From Bacteroidales bacterium (GTDB taxonomy: Bacteria > Bacteroidota > Bacteroidia > Bacteroidales > Marinilabiliaceae), in NCBI GenBank assembly GCA_015061285.1, contig SUWW01000001.1, forward strand, positions 124,001-188,000: a stretch of DNA of 64,000 nucleotides, written 5' to 3'. Below, piece by piece: positions 1 through 9,231 of the stretch. The notes under the pieces were generated by a model. The model was not told the origin of the DNA. It saw only the letters and a program-made list of their open reading frames with translations, and did not search any database. Every line of letters begins with the position of its first letter. Positions within the stretch are counted from its first letter, which is position 1. The position numbers were made by a program, and so were the translations under genes.

Positions 1-606
1 ACTGTCTTGCATCAATGCCGCCAACAGGAGGACGATGTGTGGCAGAAATCGCAGCGCGACCCTGTGGTGAAGCAGCTTGAAATTGCCGACAAACGTCAGG
101 ATAATTACATAGTAGCTACACGCTACATAATTATGGCGTATGCCAGTTTGCCCGACACGGAGGCCACGAAGCTTCAAGCTATGCAGTGCGACCAAGTGTT
201 CAAAGATTTCGACCTCCGAACAAATGAAGCCTACGGCGCAGAGGCGGATAAGATTCTACAGATGGGCGACCGCCTGCGGGCGCAAGAGGCGTTCCTGACC
301 GAGGTGGGTGCGTGGGCGTTCTACCAGAAGGCGGCTGAGGCTGCACGCGAGGTGCGCGACCTATTGAGCGAGCGCGCTAAGACGAAGGGCGAGTACGTGA
401 AGAGCGAAATGAAAGATGCTCGTCGCGCTACCGACGTGGCTGTGGCCGACCTCTACAAGATGCTTATGGCTATGCAGGAGCTTCTGCCAACTGACGAACT
501 CACTGCTCTCGTCAGCCAATTGAAAGGCGTGGAAATCTACGCGCGTCAGTATTATATAGACAAGCCCGCGAAGAGCGACGAGGAAGAGACGAAAACTGAG
601 AATTAG
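1..606 (+). CDS. DUF6261-like protein, 5'-truncated by window edge
   Basis: The reading frame is open from the first base, so the N-terminus lies outside the window; the TTG at 7 is only an internal codon. What remains is about 200 residues, almost all charged and helical, with Ala/Glu/Arg-rich stretches and no membrane segment or signal peptide. The spacing of helices and motifs such as the central WAFYQKAAEA and the C-terminal YARQYY resemble the DUF6261 family of Bacteroidales, whose function is unknown. A terminator-like hairpin follows directly. The family call is from memory of the pattern and is tentative; it could be another all-helical hypothetical family. Confidence 0.5.
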   Translation, partial: TVLHQCRQQEDDVWQKSQRDPVVKQLEIADKRQDNYIVATRYIIMAYASLPDTEATKLQAMQCDQVFKDFDLRTNEAYGAEADKILQMGDRLRAQEAFLTEVGAWAFYQKAAEAAREVRDLLSERAKTKGEYVKSEMKDARRATDVAVADLYKMLMAMQELLPTDELTALVSQLKGVEIYARQYYIDKPAKSDEEETKTEN

Positions 607-639
607 ACAATGGGGCATGCCCCGTTGTTACGTAAATAT

Positions 640-670
640 GGCGGCTGCAGCAATGTGGTCGCCTTTTTTT
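640..670 (+). terminator. Probable intrinsic terminator after the first gene
   Basis: A short GGCG...CGCC stem is followed by seven T residues (664-670), 34 bases after the stop codon. A separate near-perfect palindrome, CAATGGGGCATGCCCCGTTG (608-627), sits between the gene and this hairpin. Confidence 0.55.
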
Positions 671-701
671 GTGTAGAGTGGAGAAGGTAAAGGATAGTGT
701 A

Positions 702-1244
702 GTATGTAGGGCTGTCACATCGTGGCAGCCCGTTATGTAGGGACGCACCGCGTGCGTCCGTGCCCCATTGTCATTCTGAGCGAAGCGAAGAATCCCATCA
801 CTCTAAGAGATTGGCTTACGCCGAACTTACGTTCCTTCGCTTCGCTCAGGATGACACTCATGGTGTTATGCATAGCCACGAAGTGGCGACACATCTTAGG
901 CTGGGGTGTAAACCCCTGCCATTATAACCATCAAAATAGTGTTGTCATGTTGAGCGGAGCGAAACATCCCATCACTATAGGAGATTGGCTTGCGCCGAAC
1001 TTACGTTTCTTCGCTTCGCTCAGGATGACAACCTATTTAGGACGTAGCGAAACGCTACGCCCAACTTACAGATTTTCAGGATTTATAATCTGCGTAAATC
1101 TGTTCAATCCGTTGAATCTGTGTTCTAACAAGGCTGCCGTGATACGACAGCCCTACATACTACACTACACACTACACTCTACTCTGTTCAATCAGCGGCA
1201 TCTGTGTTCTAATTGCGGACGCACGCGGTGCGTCCCTACATAAT
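702..1244. repeat. Nested inverted repeats enclosing a 540-bp gene-free stretch
   Basis: Two sequence blocks on the left recur as reverse complements on the right. Block 702-729 (GTATGTAGGGCTGTC core) matches 1131-1163 inverted. Block 731-759 (TTATGTAGGGACGCACC core) matches 1215-1243 inverted. The right pair appears in the same left-to-right order rather than mirrored, so this is not one simple hairpin. Each block is itself palindromic: GGACGCA/TGCGTCC arms at 741-759 and again at 1215-1233. A further near-duplicate direct pair beginning TCTGTTCAATC lies at about 1098 and 1184. No real gene is present between 607 and 1354; the open frame at 722-1243 runs through repeats. Confidence 0.8.
768..1033. 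repeat. Two direct copies of a ~92-bp MITE-like element
   Basis: The stretch 768-861 recurs with roughly 80-85 percent identity at 942-1033. Each copy begins TGTCAT-TGAGCG-AGCGAA and ends with the imperfect reverse complement TTCGCTTCGCTCAGGATGACA, so each is a small element with terminal inverted repeats and no coding capacity. The middle, ATTGGCTTRCGCCGAACTTA, is conserved between them. The shape fits a non-autonomous miniature element or a large REP-type palindrome. Confidence 0.75.
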
Positions 1245-1260
1245 GGCGGCGTTGTACGTG

Positions 1261-1282
1261 GAGACGTTTCATGAAACGTCTC
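1261..1282. repeat. Perfect 22-bp palindrome
   Basis: GAGACGTTTC followed by AT and GAAACGTCTC forms a perfect 22-bp palindrome 73 bases before the next start codon. It continues the palindrome-rich cluster to its left and carries no T-run, so it looks like another dispersed repeat rather than a terminator. Confidence 0.7.
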
Positions 1283-1354
1283 TACATACAACGAACATAA
1301 ATATGCCTATCGAGCGAAATTCTAACTACTTTCGCCATACCAAATAAAGCTATT

Positions 1355-3463
1355 ATGAATAAGATGTTATTTCCCGTTGCAGCTGTAGCGCTGATTTCGT
1401 TTGGCTGCCAACAAAACAAAATCAATTATCCTATGACAAAAAAAGTTGATACCGTCGACGTATATTTTGGTCAGTCAATAGCCGACCCATACCGATGGCT
1501 CGAAGACGACAACTCCACCGAGACGGCAGAATGGGTGCGCGAACAGAACAAGATAACCAACGACTATCTATCAAAGATTCCTTTTCGCGAACAGGTAAAA
1601 AATCGATTGGAGCAACTATACAACTACCCCAAGATGTCGGCTCCAAGCAAAAGAGCCAATCACTATTTCTGGTATAAGAACGATGGCGTACAAAACCAAT
1701 CTGTATTGTATTACAGCGACACATTAGGCAGCGATGGCATTGAGCTGCTAAACCCCAACACCATGTCGGACGAAGGCACAGTGGCAATTGCCACAACGTC
1801 GGTTTCGAAAGATGGCCGATATTTAGGCTACGGCATTGCCAAAGCGGGGTCGGACTGGAACGAGTTATACGTAAAAGAGATAGCCACAGGCAAGACACTT
1901 GACGACCACATTGAATGGGTTAAATTCTCATCGATGCCATGGTATAAAGATGGATTCTTCTACACACGATTCCCTCAGCCAGCCGATGGCGACGCACTAA
2001 CCCAAGCCAACGAGAATTGCAAAGTGTACTATCACAAACTTGGCACACCGCAAGATGCCGACATATTGATATACGAAGATCCAGAGAACCCAAGTTGCAT
2101 GTTCAACGTCGACGTATCCGAAGACGAGTCGATGCTATTTATTTATGCTTTCGCATCAACTTCGGGCAATGCACTATACATAAAAGATTTGCAGAACAAC
2201 GCGCCAATAAAGAAGATTGTAGAGAACTTCGACAACAACTATGGCGTGGTAGATATTATCGATGGTAAGATTCTGGCATTGACCGATTGTGGCGCTTCGA
2301 AATATCATCTTGTAGCTATCGACCCAAGCCGCCCCGAAAGCAGCAACTGGAGCGAAGTGATAGCCGAAAAAGATAATGTGCTCGCATCGGTTAGCATCAA
2401 AGTAGGCAAACTGATTGCTGGCTATACACAAGACGCTCATAGCCACTACGAAGTATACACGCTCAACGGTGAATATCTACACGACATAGAGCTACCAGAG
2501 ATTGGCACTGCCGAAGGCTTCAGCGACGACAAGAACGACAATGTTACGTTCTACACCATGAACACCTTCACTTCGCCTACCACCATATATAAATACGACG
2601 TGAACACCAACAAATCGGAGCTCTACAAAAAGTCGAGCATCAATTTCGATGGTAGCAGCTATGTAACCAAGCAAGTGTTCTACACAAGCAAAGACGGGAC
2701 AAAGGTGCCTATGTTTATAGTACACAAAAAAGACATCAAACTCGATGGCAACAACAAAGTTTGGATGTATGGATACGGAGGCTTCAACATAACGCTAACC
2801 CCAAGTTTTGGCCTTACACGTGCGCTATGGCTCGAGCAAGGTGGCATATACTGCATGATGAATCTACGTGGAGGAGGCGAATATGGCGAGCAATGGCACC
2901 AAGCAGGCACATTGATGAACAAACAAAATGTGTTCGACGACTGTATAGCAGCAGCCGAATATATGATATCCGAAGGTTACACGACAGCAGGCAACATAGT
3001 GTTGCAAGGCGGCTCAAATGGAGGTTTGCTCGTTGGCGCGGTAGTAAACCAACGCCCCGACTTGTATGGAGTGTCGCTTCCTGCCGTTGGTGTGATGGAT
3101 ATGCTTCGCTATCATAAGTTCACCATCGGTCGACACTGGGCTACCGATTATGGCACAAGCGAAGATAGCTTGGCAATGTTCAAGAATCTGCTTAGCTATT
3201 CACCTTTGCACACCATTCGCGATGTGGCCTACCCCGCTACCCTCGTAACCACTGGCGACCACGACGACCGTGTCGTTCCTGCGCATTCGTTTAAGTATGC
3301 CGCCACGCTGCAAGAGCATCAGCAGGGTTCTGCGCCTACGCTCATTCTCATTGAGACTAATGCTGGTCATGGAGCAGGCAAACCAACATCGAAGTGGATT
3401 GAAGAAAATGCCAATATTCTATCTTTTGCATTCTATAATTTGCATATTAATCCAAAATATTAG
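1355..3463 (+). CDS. Prolyl oligopeptidase (S9A family), exported lipoprotein
   Basis: This 702-residue protein is a serine peptidase of the prolyl oligopeptidase family, which cleaves short peptides after proline. The N-terminus is a lipoprotein signal (hydrophobic run ending FGC, Cys18), so it is probably membrane-anchored outside the cytoplasm. An N-terminal beta-propeller (about residues 70-430) precedes the alpha/beta-hydrolase domain. The nucleophile is Ser554 in GGSNGG, the acid lies in DHDDRV (635-640) and the histidine is His672 in AGHGAG. Length and order match the family. The ATG at 1355 is chosen because it begins the signal peptide. It stands alone, with a terminator downstream and a repeat cluster upstream. 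Confidence 0.95.
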   Translation: MNKMLFPVAAVALISFGCQQNKINYPMTKKVDTVDVYFGQSIADPYRWLEDDNSTETAEWVREQNKITNDYLSKIPFREQVKNRLEQLYNYPKMSAPSKRANHYFWYKNDGVQNQSVLYYSDTLGSDGIELLNPNTMSDEGTVAIATTSVSKDGRYLGYGIAKAGSDWNELYVKEIATGKTLDDHIEWVKFSSMPWYKDGFFYTRFPQPADGDALTQANENCKVYYHKLGTPQDADILIYEDPENPSCMFNVDVSEDESMLFIYAFASTSGNALYIKDLQNNAPIKKIVENFDNNYGVVDIIDGKILALTDCGASKYHLVAIDPSRPESSNWSEVIAEKDNVLASVSIKVGKLIAGYTQDAHSHYEVYTLNGEYLHDIELPEIGTAEGFSDDKNDNVTFYTMNTFTSPTTIYKYDVNTNKSELYKKSSINFDGSSYVTKQVFYTSKDGTKVPMFIVHKKDIKLDGNNKVWMYGYGGFNITLTPSFGLTRALWLEQGGIYCMMNLRGGGEYGEQWHQAGTLMNKQNVFDDCIAAAEYMISEGYTTAGNIVLQGGSNGGLLVGAVVNQRPDLYGVSLPAVGVMDMLRYHKFTIGRHWATDYGTSEDSLAMFKNLLSYSPLHTIRDVAYPATLVTTGDHDDRVVPAHSFKYAATLQEHQQGSAPTLILIETNAGHGAGKPTSKWIEENANILSFAFYNLHINPKY

Positions 3464-3500
3464 TATCATTGCGATACAAATAGAACAAAAGCAATATACT

Positions 3501-3535
3501 GGGGGGTAGGATGTGATATTCGACCCTCTTTTTTT
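3501..3535 (+). terminator. Intrinsic terminator after the prolyl oligopeptidase
   Basis: The arms GGGGGT (3502-3507) and ACCCTC (3523-3528) pair with one G-U, followed by a run of seven T residues. Confidence 0.75.
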
Positions 3536-3829
3536 ATATATACATGACATAACTACACAACGCCCACGCCTCCAGTGCGCAAGGGCTCTTCATTCGAAAA
3601 GAAGCATCACCGAATAGAACGAAAATAGACGAATTGGCCACCTGTAATTCGTTGGATTAGTTGAAACATAGTTATTTACGAATGACACGAATTTTATTTG
3701 TGGGAATTTGTTCAATTCGGTGTCTTCAATAGATATGGAATGCCACACCGAATGCGCATAAAAAAAGCGGTGCATGTAACTAAATACACACACCGCACTA
3801 CTGCAATTGATATATCTATCCTATAAGTT
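3536..3829. repeat. Gene-free spacer holding a copy of a dispersed repeat
   Basis: No gene is supported here. Bases 3605-3690 carry a sequence that recurs in inverted orientation at about 10702-10757; the 17-base core AGAACGAAAATAGACGA (3616-3632) is an exact reverse complement of 10733-10749, with weaker similarity to both sides. The spacer separates two converging genes and ends with the minus-strand terminator of the activase gene. Confidence 0.6.
3760..3796 (-). terminator. Intrinsic terminator of the activase gene
   Basis: Read on the minus strand, GCGGTG (3796-3791) pairs with CACCGC (3772-3767), followed by seven T residues, 34 bases after the activase stop codon. Confidence 0.8.
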
Positions 3830-6800
3830 CTATTTCATATTGGAGATGAACAACAACAAGCGGTTGGCAATATTTGCTTCACTCACACCGCCATCGAAGT
3901 CGAGCGCAGCCATATTGAGTTGAGGATAGAGCGTCTTAATCTTCTTCTCGATGCCACGAGCTGCAATGTGGTTGGCAATACATCCAAAAGGTTGAAGGCT
4001 AACAACATTGTTGCACCCCGACTTGATGTAGGCAATAGCCTCGGCAGGCAAGAGCCAACCTTCGCCACTCTGAACAGAGAGAGCAAGCACATCTTCGGCC
4101 CATTTACTGATGGTGCGTATGTCGGGTTCGGGCTCAAAATAGCGGAACACCGAAGCCGCCTTCTCGAACTGATGCACACGTTTGTATATCAGCTTATATA
4201 TAATATCCATCATCCACGAAGGAATCTTAGGATTGGTGATGTTGTTCTTGCGGTTGTACTCCACATTGACGAGGAATTTCAAGAAGAAGTTGTGGAACGT
4301 AGGCGGAATAACTTGCACACCGTGCGCCATAAGCCAATCGGATACGTGCTTATGCGAGAACGGGTTGAATTTCAAGAATATCTCGCCACAGATACCCGCT
4401 TTAGGATAGGTTTTGTTATCCACTTCGATAGTATTGAACTCCTCAGCTGCTTGGCGAAGCAGTTTTACAAGTTGCTTGCTATGACGTGCCTCGATGTAAG
4501 GCTTAGCAAGGTCGAGATACTTCTGACGCAGAGCCATAGCCTCGCCTTTGTGAATTTCGTGAATGGCAGTGGCATGATAGAAATTTGAAATCCAATCGCC
4601 ATAGAGGAGCGAGTTGAGCACGATAGGACCAGCCACCTTGAAATCGAGTTCGAAGCCTGGATTGTCGGTCTTGTCCAGACCACCGAGAATAATTACCGGC
4701 ACTTGTGGCATACCAGCATCAACGAGAGCACGCTTGATGAGCGCTGGATAATTGGTAGCGCGGCACTGACCAAGTTGGGTGATGGTTACGGCCGTGTTGT
4801 TAATATCATACTTACCACTCTTAAGCGCTTTGATGAAGTCGCCCACGATGATGGTAGCGGGATAACAGACTTCGTTGTTGGCATACTTCAAGCCCATTTC
4901 GTTGCTCTCGGCATCGCCCATAGGCAACGCAACGAGATTGTAGCCAATAGCTTTGAAAGCCGAAGGCAACAGAGGCGACATATACTCAGTGAAGAATGGC
5001 GCAAGAATTGTTTTGCGAGCGCCATCGCCAACCTCAAATTGCGAAGTCTTTACAAAAGGTTGCACCTCGAAATCGCGTTGTGGAGTGCTATAGTTAAGGC
5101 TCTCGATGAGCGAACGCACGCGCAACTTGAGCGAACCAATATTGTTTACATCGTCAATCTTGAGAAGAGTGAGCGGTTTGCCGTGACGGCTAAGTATGGC
5201 GCGAACCTCATCGGTAAGGAAAGCATCAGGTCCACAACCAAACGAGGTCATCTCAACGAAATGCACGTCGGGGCCTTGCTCAGCAACCCATTGCGCCGAA
5301 TTGAGAATGCGGTTTACGTATGTCCACTGACGCACATGGAACGCCTCAGGGATAGCCACATCTTTATCTACATTGCCACCACGAGCAATCTCTTCGGTGA
5401 TGACATCTACTCCCATCTTAGCAATCATATCCGAAATGGTATGCTGCACAAGAGGGTCGGTATGATAAGGACGACCAGCCAACACAATAATCATGCGGCC
5501 TGCAGTCTTCGACGATTTGAGAATCTCGAGATTTCTGTCGCGCAGAGTATCAGCAAACTTGTGCCATTCTACAAGCGCCTTCTGCATAGCGGCCTGCGTC
5601 TCGCGCGAATGCACACCAAGAGTCTGCATATATTTAACCAACTGCTTCTTGAGCAATTTCTCGTTCTTGAATGCAATGATTGGCGAATCTACAGGATGCT
5701 TGGTGGTTACAGAGCTGCTTACAACATCGGGATAGCCAATGATAATAGGACAGTTGAACGAGTTGTATGCATTTTTATCCTCTACGCTCTCATAAACGAC
5801 ACGAGGGAAGAATATGCGGTCGCACTTTTCGTCGAGTTCGTAAATATGGCTATGAACAAGCTTAGCAGGGAAACAGATGTTGTCGGACATCACCGAGTGA
5901 ACACCCTTTTCGTATCGCTGATATGTCGATGTAGACGAGAGCACCACCTCGAAGCCAAGCGAAGTGAAGAAGGTATGCCAAAACGGATACTCCTCAAACA
6001 TATTCAACACCTGAGGAATGCCAATTTTCACGTTGCGCGTGACGGGCACATTCGACGTGCGCTTGAATAGTAGGTCGTATTTCTCTTTACTCATATTTAC
6101 GCCGCTCTCTTTGGCTTGCAAAGCATTCGAGAACACGCGTTCGCATTTATTACCAGAGAAGAATATGCTTCCGCTATTGAATCGATACTTAGTTATTTGA
6201 CACTGATTTTCGCAGCCATGACAATGAAGCGTGCTTATATCGAATTTTGCAGCTTCTACTATCGATTCTAACGGGCGAGTGGCTTGGTTTTTACCCTTAC
6301 GTATGGCATAGAGAGCACAACCATACGCGCCCATAAGTTCTGGTATATTATTACGATAAACCTTACGACCAGTGAGATTTTCGAAGGCCTTAACTACAGA
6401 ATCGTTGCGCATGGTGCCACCTTGCAGCACAATGCTTTTACCAAGTTCGTCGTAGTTCTTTATTTTCAGCACTTTGAAAAGACAGTTCTTCACAACCGAA
6501 TAGGCCAAACCCGCCGAGATGTCGCTAAGCGAATAGCCTTCGCGCAAAGCCTGTTTCACCTTCGAGTTCATAAACACAGTGCATCGAGTGCCGAGGTCGC
6601 AAGGGTTGGTCGAAAGACACGCTTGACGAACAAACTCCTCAATGTCGCAACCGAGAGTTTGAGCAAAAGTTTCTATAAACGAGCCACAGCCCGACGAGCA
6701 CGCTTCGTTAATCTCCATGCGAGTGAGCACTCCGTGGTCGACATATATAGCTTTCATGTCTTGTCCACCAATATCGAGAATGAACGACACATCGGGACAG

Positions 6801-8050
6801 ATGCTATGAGCAGCTACGTAGTGCGCCATGGTCTCAATCATGCCAAAATTGAGCGAGAAAGCGGCTTTTATTAGGTCTTCGCCATAACCAGTGGAACACC
6901 CAGCAGCTATGTTGAGCGTAACATTCTTTTCTATGCTTTGTTTGCGGAGCTCTTCAAGTCCGAGTTGCACGGCTTGCACAGGATTTCCGTTGTTATGCGA
7001 ATAGTAGCGGAAAAGTATGTCGCCATGCTCGTTAGTGAGCACTATCTTCGTCGTAGTGGAACCACTATCGATGCCGAGAAATGTTGGACCTGTAGCCGCA
7101 CTGAGATCGAGGAAGTGAATATCCGATTGAGCTTTCTCAGCTTTCCAGGCTTTCATATCATCATCGCCATCGAAAACTCGAGGAAGCTTCACCGTATATA
7201 CATACTGAGACTCGTTTTTCACCTCAGGACTGTCGAGCAACTCGGCAAACGACGTCACCGTGTAGGTTTTGCCATCGGTTTGAGAGAGCGCCGTGCCCCA
7301 AGCTGGTATATAGTTAGCATTAGGTATGGCTACGAAATCTTTATTTATATCGAGCTCGAAATAGTCGGCTATAGCTTTACGAAGCGAAGGAATGAAGGTT
7401 AGCGGGCCACCACAAGTGAGCACCTTTGGCTTAACTTCGCATCCGTGAGAGAGCGCACTTGCCGTCTGCACTGCCACAGCGCGGAATATCGATGCTGCTA
7501 TATCTTCTTTGGTTGCATTGCGCGCTACAAGATTCTGAATATCAGTCTTAGAAAATACGCCACAACGCGATGCTATAGGATAAATAGTCTTGCTATTTGC
7601 CGCAAGCGAATCCATTTCCGTAACGTCCACACCAAGGCAAAGAGCCATTTGGTCGATGAATGCTCCCGTACCACCCGCACAGTTGCCATTCATTCGCAAG
7701 TCGGACACTTGACCATCTTTCAGATAAACGATTTTAGCGTCTTCGCCACCAATATCTATAATAGTAGAGACCTCAGGGTGAACTTGCTTTGTGAATTCGG
7801 TAGCGGCAACAACCTCTTGCACAAAGTTGAATTTGCATCGCTCGGCCAAACCAAGTCCTACCGACCCTGTTATTGAAAAAGTGAACTCCGACGTGCCCAA
7901 CACACCTCGTAAATCGTCGATAAACTCCGAAAGCACACCTCGCACATTTGCCTGATGGCGCTTATATGAGGAATAGATAAGTTCGTTTTGCGTGTTTAGT
8001 ACAACTATTTTGGCTGTAGTGGAACCTACATCGAGACCAATTTTGTGCAT
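3830..8050 (-). CDS. Giant 2-hydroxyacyl-CoA dehydratase activase-type protein
   Basis: This 1406-residue cytoplasmic protein carries two ASKHA-fold activase (BcrAD/BadFG) domains in tandem, at about residues 1-290 and 320-590. Each has the phosphate motif DxGSTTxK and the cysteines expected to hold a bridging Fe-S cluster (NCAGGTGAF and SRCGVFS in the first, ACSSGCGSF and GTRCTVF in the second). A middle region around 600-900 with CHGCENQC and NICFPAK resembles DUF2229, and the C-terminal third is similar to the dehydratase-related part of this family. Small activases pass electrons with ATP hydrolysis to 2-hydroxyacyl-CoA dehydratases. Fused forms of this size are common in anaerobes, but their substrate is unknown. 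The minus-strand start at 8050 precedes the first domain directly. Confidence 0.9.
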   Translation of the reverse strand: MHKIGLDVGSTTAKIVVLNTQNELIYSSYKRHQANVRGVLSEFIDDLRGVLGTSEFTFSITGSVGLGLAERCKFNFVQEVVAATEFTKQVHPEVSTIIDIGGEDAKIVYLKDGQVSDLRMNGNCAGGTGAFIDQMALCLGVDVTEMDSLAANSKTIYPIASRCGVFSKTDIQNLVARNATKEDIAASIFRAVAVQTASALSHGCEVKPKVLTCGGPLTFIPSLRKAIADYFELDINKDFVAIPNANYIPAWGTALSQTDGKTYTVTSFAELLDSPEVKNESQYVYTVKLPRVFDGDDDMKAWKAEKAQSDIHFLDLSAATGPTFLGIDSGSTTTKIVLTNEHGDILFRYYSHNNGNPVQAVQLGLEELRKQSIEKNVTLNIAAGCSTGYGEDLIKAAFSLNFGMIETMAHYVAAHSICPDVSFILDIGGQDMKAIYVDHGVLTRMEINEACSSGCGSFIETFAQTLGCDIEEFVRQACLSTNPCDLGTRCTVFMNSKVKQALREGYSLSDISAGLAYSVVKNCLFKVLKIKNYDELGKSIVLQGGTMRNDSVVKAFENLTGRKVYRNNIPELMGAYGCALYAIRKGKNQATRPLESIVEAAKFDISTLHCHGCENQCQITKYRFNSGSIFFSGNKCERVFSNALQAKESGVNMSKEKYDLLFKRTSNVPVTRNVKIGIPQVLNMFEEYPFWHTFFTSLGFEVVLSSTSTYQRYEKGVHSVMSDNICFPAKLVHSHIYELDEKCDRIFFPRVVYESVEDKNAYNSFNCPIIIGYPDVVSSSVTTKHPVDSPIIAFKNEKLLKKQLVKYMQTLGVHSRETQAAMQKALVEWHKFADTLRDRNLEILKSSKTAGRMIIVLAGRPYHTDPLVQHTISDMIAKMGVDVITEEIARGGNVDKDVAIPEAFHVRQWTYVNRILNSAQWVAEQGPDVHFVEMTSFGCGPDAFLTDEVRAILSRHGKPLTLLKIDDVNNIGSLKLRVRSLIESLNYSTPQRDFEVQPFVKTSQFEVGDGARKTILAPFFTEYMSPLLPSAFKAIGYNLVALPMGDAESNEMGLKYANNEVCYPATIIVGDFIKALKSGKYDINNTAVTITQLGQCRATNYPALIKRALVDAGMPQVPVIILGGLDKTDNPGFELDFKVAGPIVLNSLLYGDWISNFYHATAIHEIHKGEAMALRQKYLDLAKPYIEARHSKQLVKLLRQAAEEFNTIEVDNKTYPKAGICGEIFLKFNPFSHKHVSDWLMAHGVQVIPPTFHNFFLKFLVNVEYNRKNNITNPKIPSWMMDIIYKLIYKRVHQFEKAASVFRYFEPEPDIRTISKWAEDVLALSVQSGEGWLLPAEAIAYIKSGCNNVVSLQPFGCIANHIAARGIEKKIKTLYPQLNMAALDFDGGVSEANIANRLLLFISNMK

Positions 8051-8270
8051 ATATATGTCTATTGTTTTTCGATTATAAAATGTGCGCGAAGTTAGTCATT
8101 TTAGAAGATAAAAATCCGATAATGCATTAGGCTATATTTTGAGTTCATCGATTGTTTAACCTATTCGCACGAACTTGAGTTCGAAATTAATTCAGCAGCA
8201 TTCGTGACAGACTACACATGAAGCCCATGCATATACACACGGGCCTCTATGTGTGTCGTCTACTCGATTT

Positions 8271-9230
8271 TCATAATTCAAAACCCGCCTTACGGAAGTC
8301 GCACAAATCCTCTTCTATCGAATGCGTGCCTATGGTGGTGAGCATATCACCAACAATTGATGCATTCACACCGCAACTTAGAGCTTTGTCTTGCTCTTTT
8401 TTATACAAGACACGTCCGCCAGCCATACGTATGAGCGACTTTGGATTGGTGAGTCGAAACATTGCCAACGTACGGAATATCTCTTCATTGGTAAGTGGCG
8501 TCTGATTCTCGAGCGCAGTTCCCTTTATCGGCATAAGTATATTTATGGGTATAGAGTGCACACCCACTTTCTGAAGAAATATGGCCATCTCCACACGTTG
8601 AGCCATCGTTTCGCCCATACCTATTATGCCACCCGAGCAGACTTCTAAGCCAATCTCCTTTGCCCAACTGATGGTTTGAAGTTTCTCTTCTATGGTGTGC
8701 GATGTGCAGAGCTTCGGGAAAAGCGAAGGTGCAGTCTCAATGTTGCAATGATAATGACCAATGCCCGCATCTTTCAATCGCTGCAGTTGCTCTTTGCTTA
8801 GCAAGCCCATCGACGAGCAGAGGTGAATATTGCTTCGGCGACCTATCTCGCGAAGAATGGCCACAGCTTTGTCTATCTGGCTGTCGTTGAGTTTGCGTCC
8901 ACTCGTGACGAGGCAGAAACGGTTCACTCCACGCTCGCCATTATTCACTCCCATATCTATGGCACGCTGCGGCTCCACCCAGTCGTATTCGTTGATGCCC
9001 GTGTGATGTTTGTGCGACTGAGCGCACCATTTGCAATCTTCACTGCATCGGCCCGACTTGGCGTTGATAATGGAACAAGTGTCGAACGTGTTGCCGCAAA
9101 AATGTTGACGAATCTCATCGGCTGCGTGGTAAAGTGCTTGCGCGTCGGGTGTTTGAACGGCTTCGAGCGCTTCGGCTTCAGTGATTAGGTAGCCACTTTT
9201 GATTTTTTCTGTTAATGCTTTCAAATCCAT
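8271..9230 (-). CDS. bioB: Biotin synthase
   Basis: BioB is a radical-SAM enzyme that inserts sulfur into dethiobiotin, the last step of biotin synthesis. The 319-residue protein has the radical SAM cluster motif CSEDCKWC (three Cys in CxxxCxxC) near residue 60, the conserved YNHN-like segment as YHCNIET, and the C-terminal AGGRVLY region found in the family. Length is typical. No other bio gene is in the window. The start ATG lies one base after the stop of the small open frame upstream, and an inverted repeat with a T-rich tail precedes it, which could allow attenuation. Confidence 0.95.
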   Translation of the reverse strand: MDLKALTEKIKSGYLITEAEALEAVQTPDAQALYHAADEIRQHFCGNTFDTCSIINAKSGRCSEDCKWCAQSHKHHTGINEYDWVEPQRAIDMGVNNGERGVNRFCLVTSGRKLNDSQIDKAVAILREIGRRSNIHLCSSMGLLSKEQLQRLKDAGIGHYHCNIETAPSLFPKLCTSHTIEEKLQTISWAKEIGLEVCSGGIIGMGETMAQRVEMAIFLQKVGVHSIPINILMPIKGTALENQTPLTNEEIFRTLAMFRLTNPKSLIRMAGGRVLYKKEQDKALSCGVNASIVGDMLTTIGTHSIEEDLCDFRKAGFEL

Positions 9231-9231
9231 T

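Noticed and set aside
722..1243. Open frame of 173 codons in the repeat cluster
   Set aside because: It runs through palindromes and two copies of a miniature repeat, and its translation simply repeats itself with them (RSFASLRMT-type words); no start signal or family resemblance.
3590..3793. Minus-strand frame of 67 codons
   Set aside because: It translates a dispersed repeat and the activase terminator.
4703..6070. Open frame of 455 codons on the plus strand
   Set aside because: It is antisense to the activase gene, whose domains and motifs are unmistakable on the minus strand; long antisense frames are common in such GC-balanced genes.
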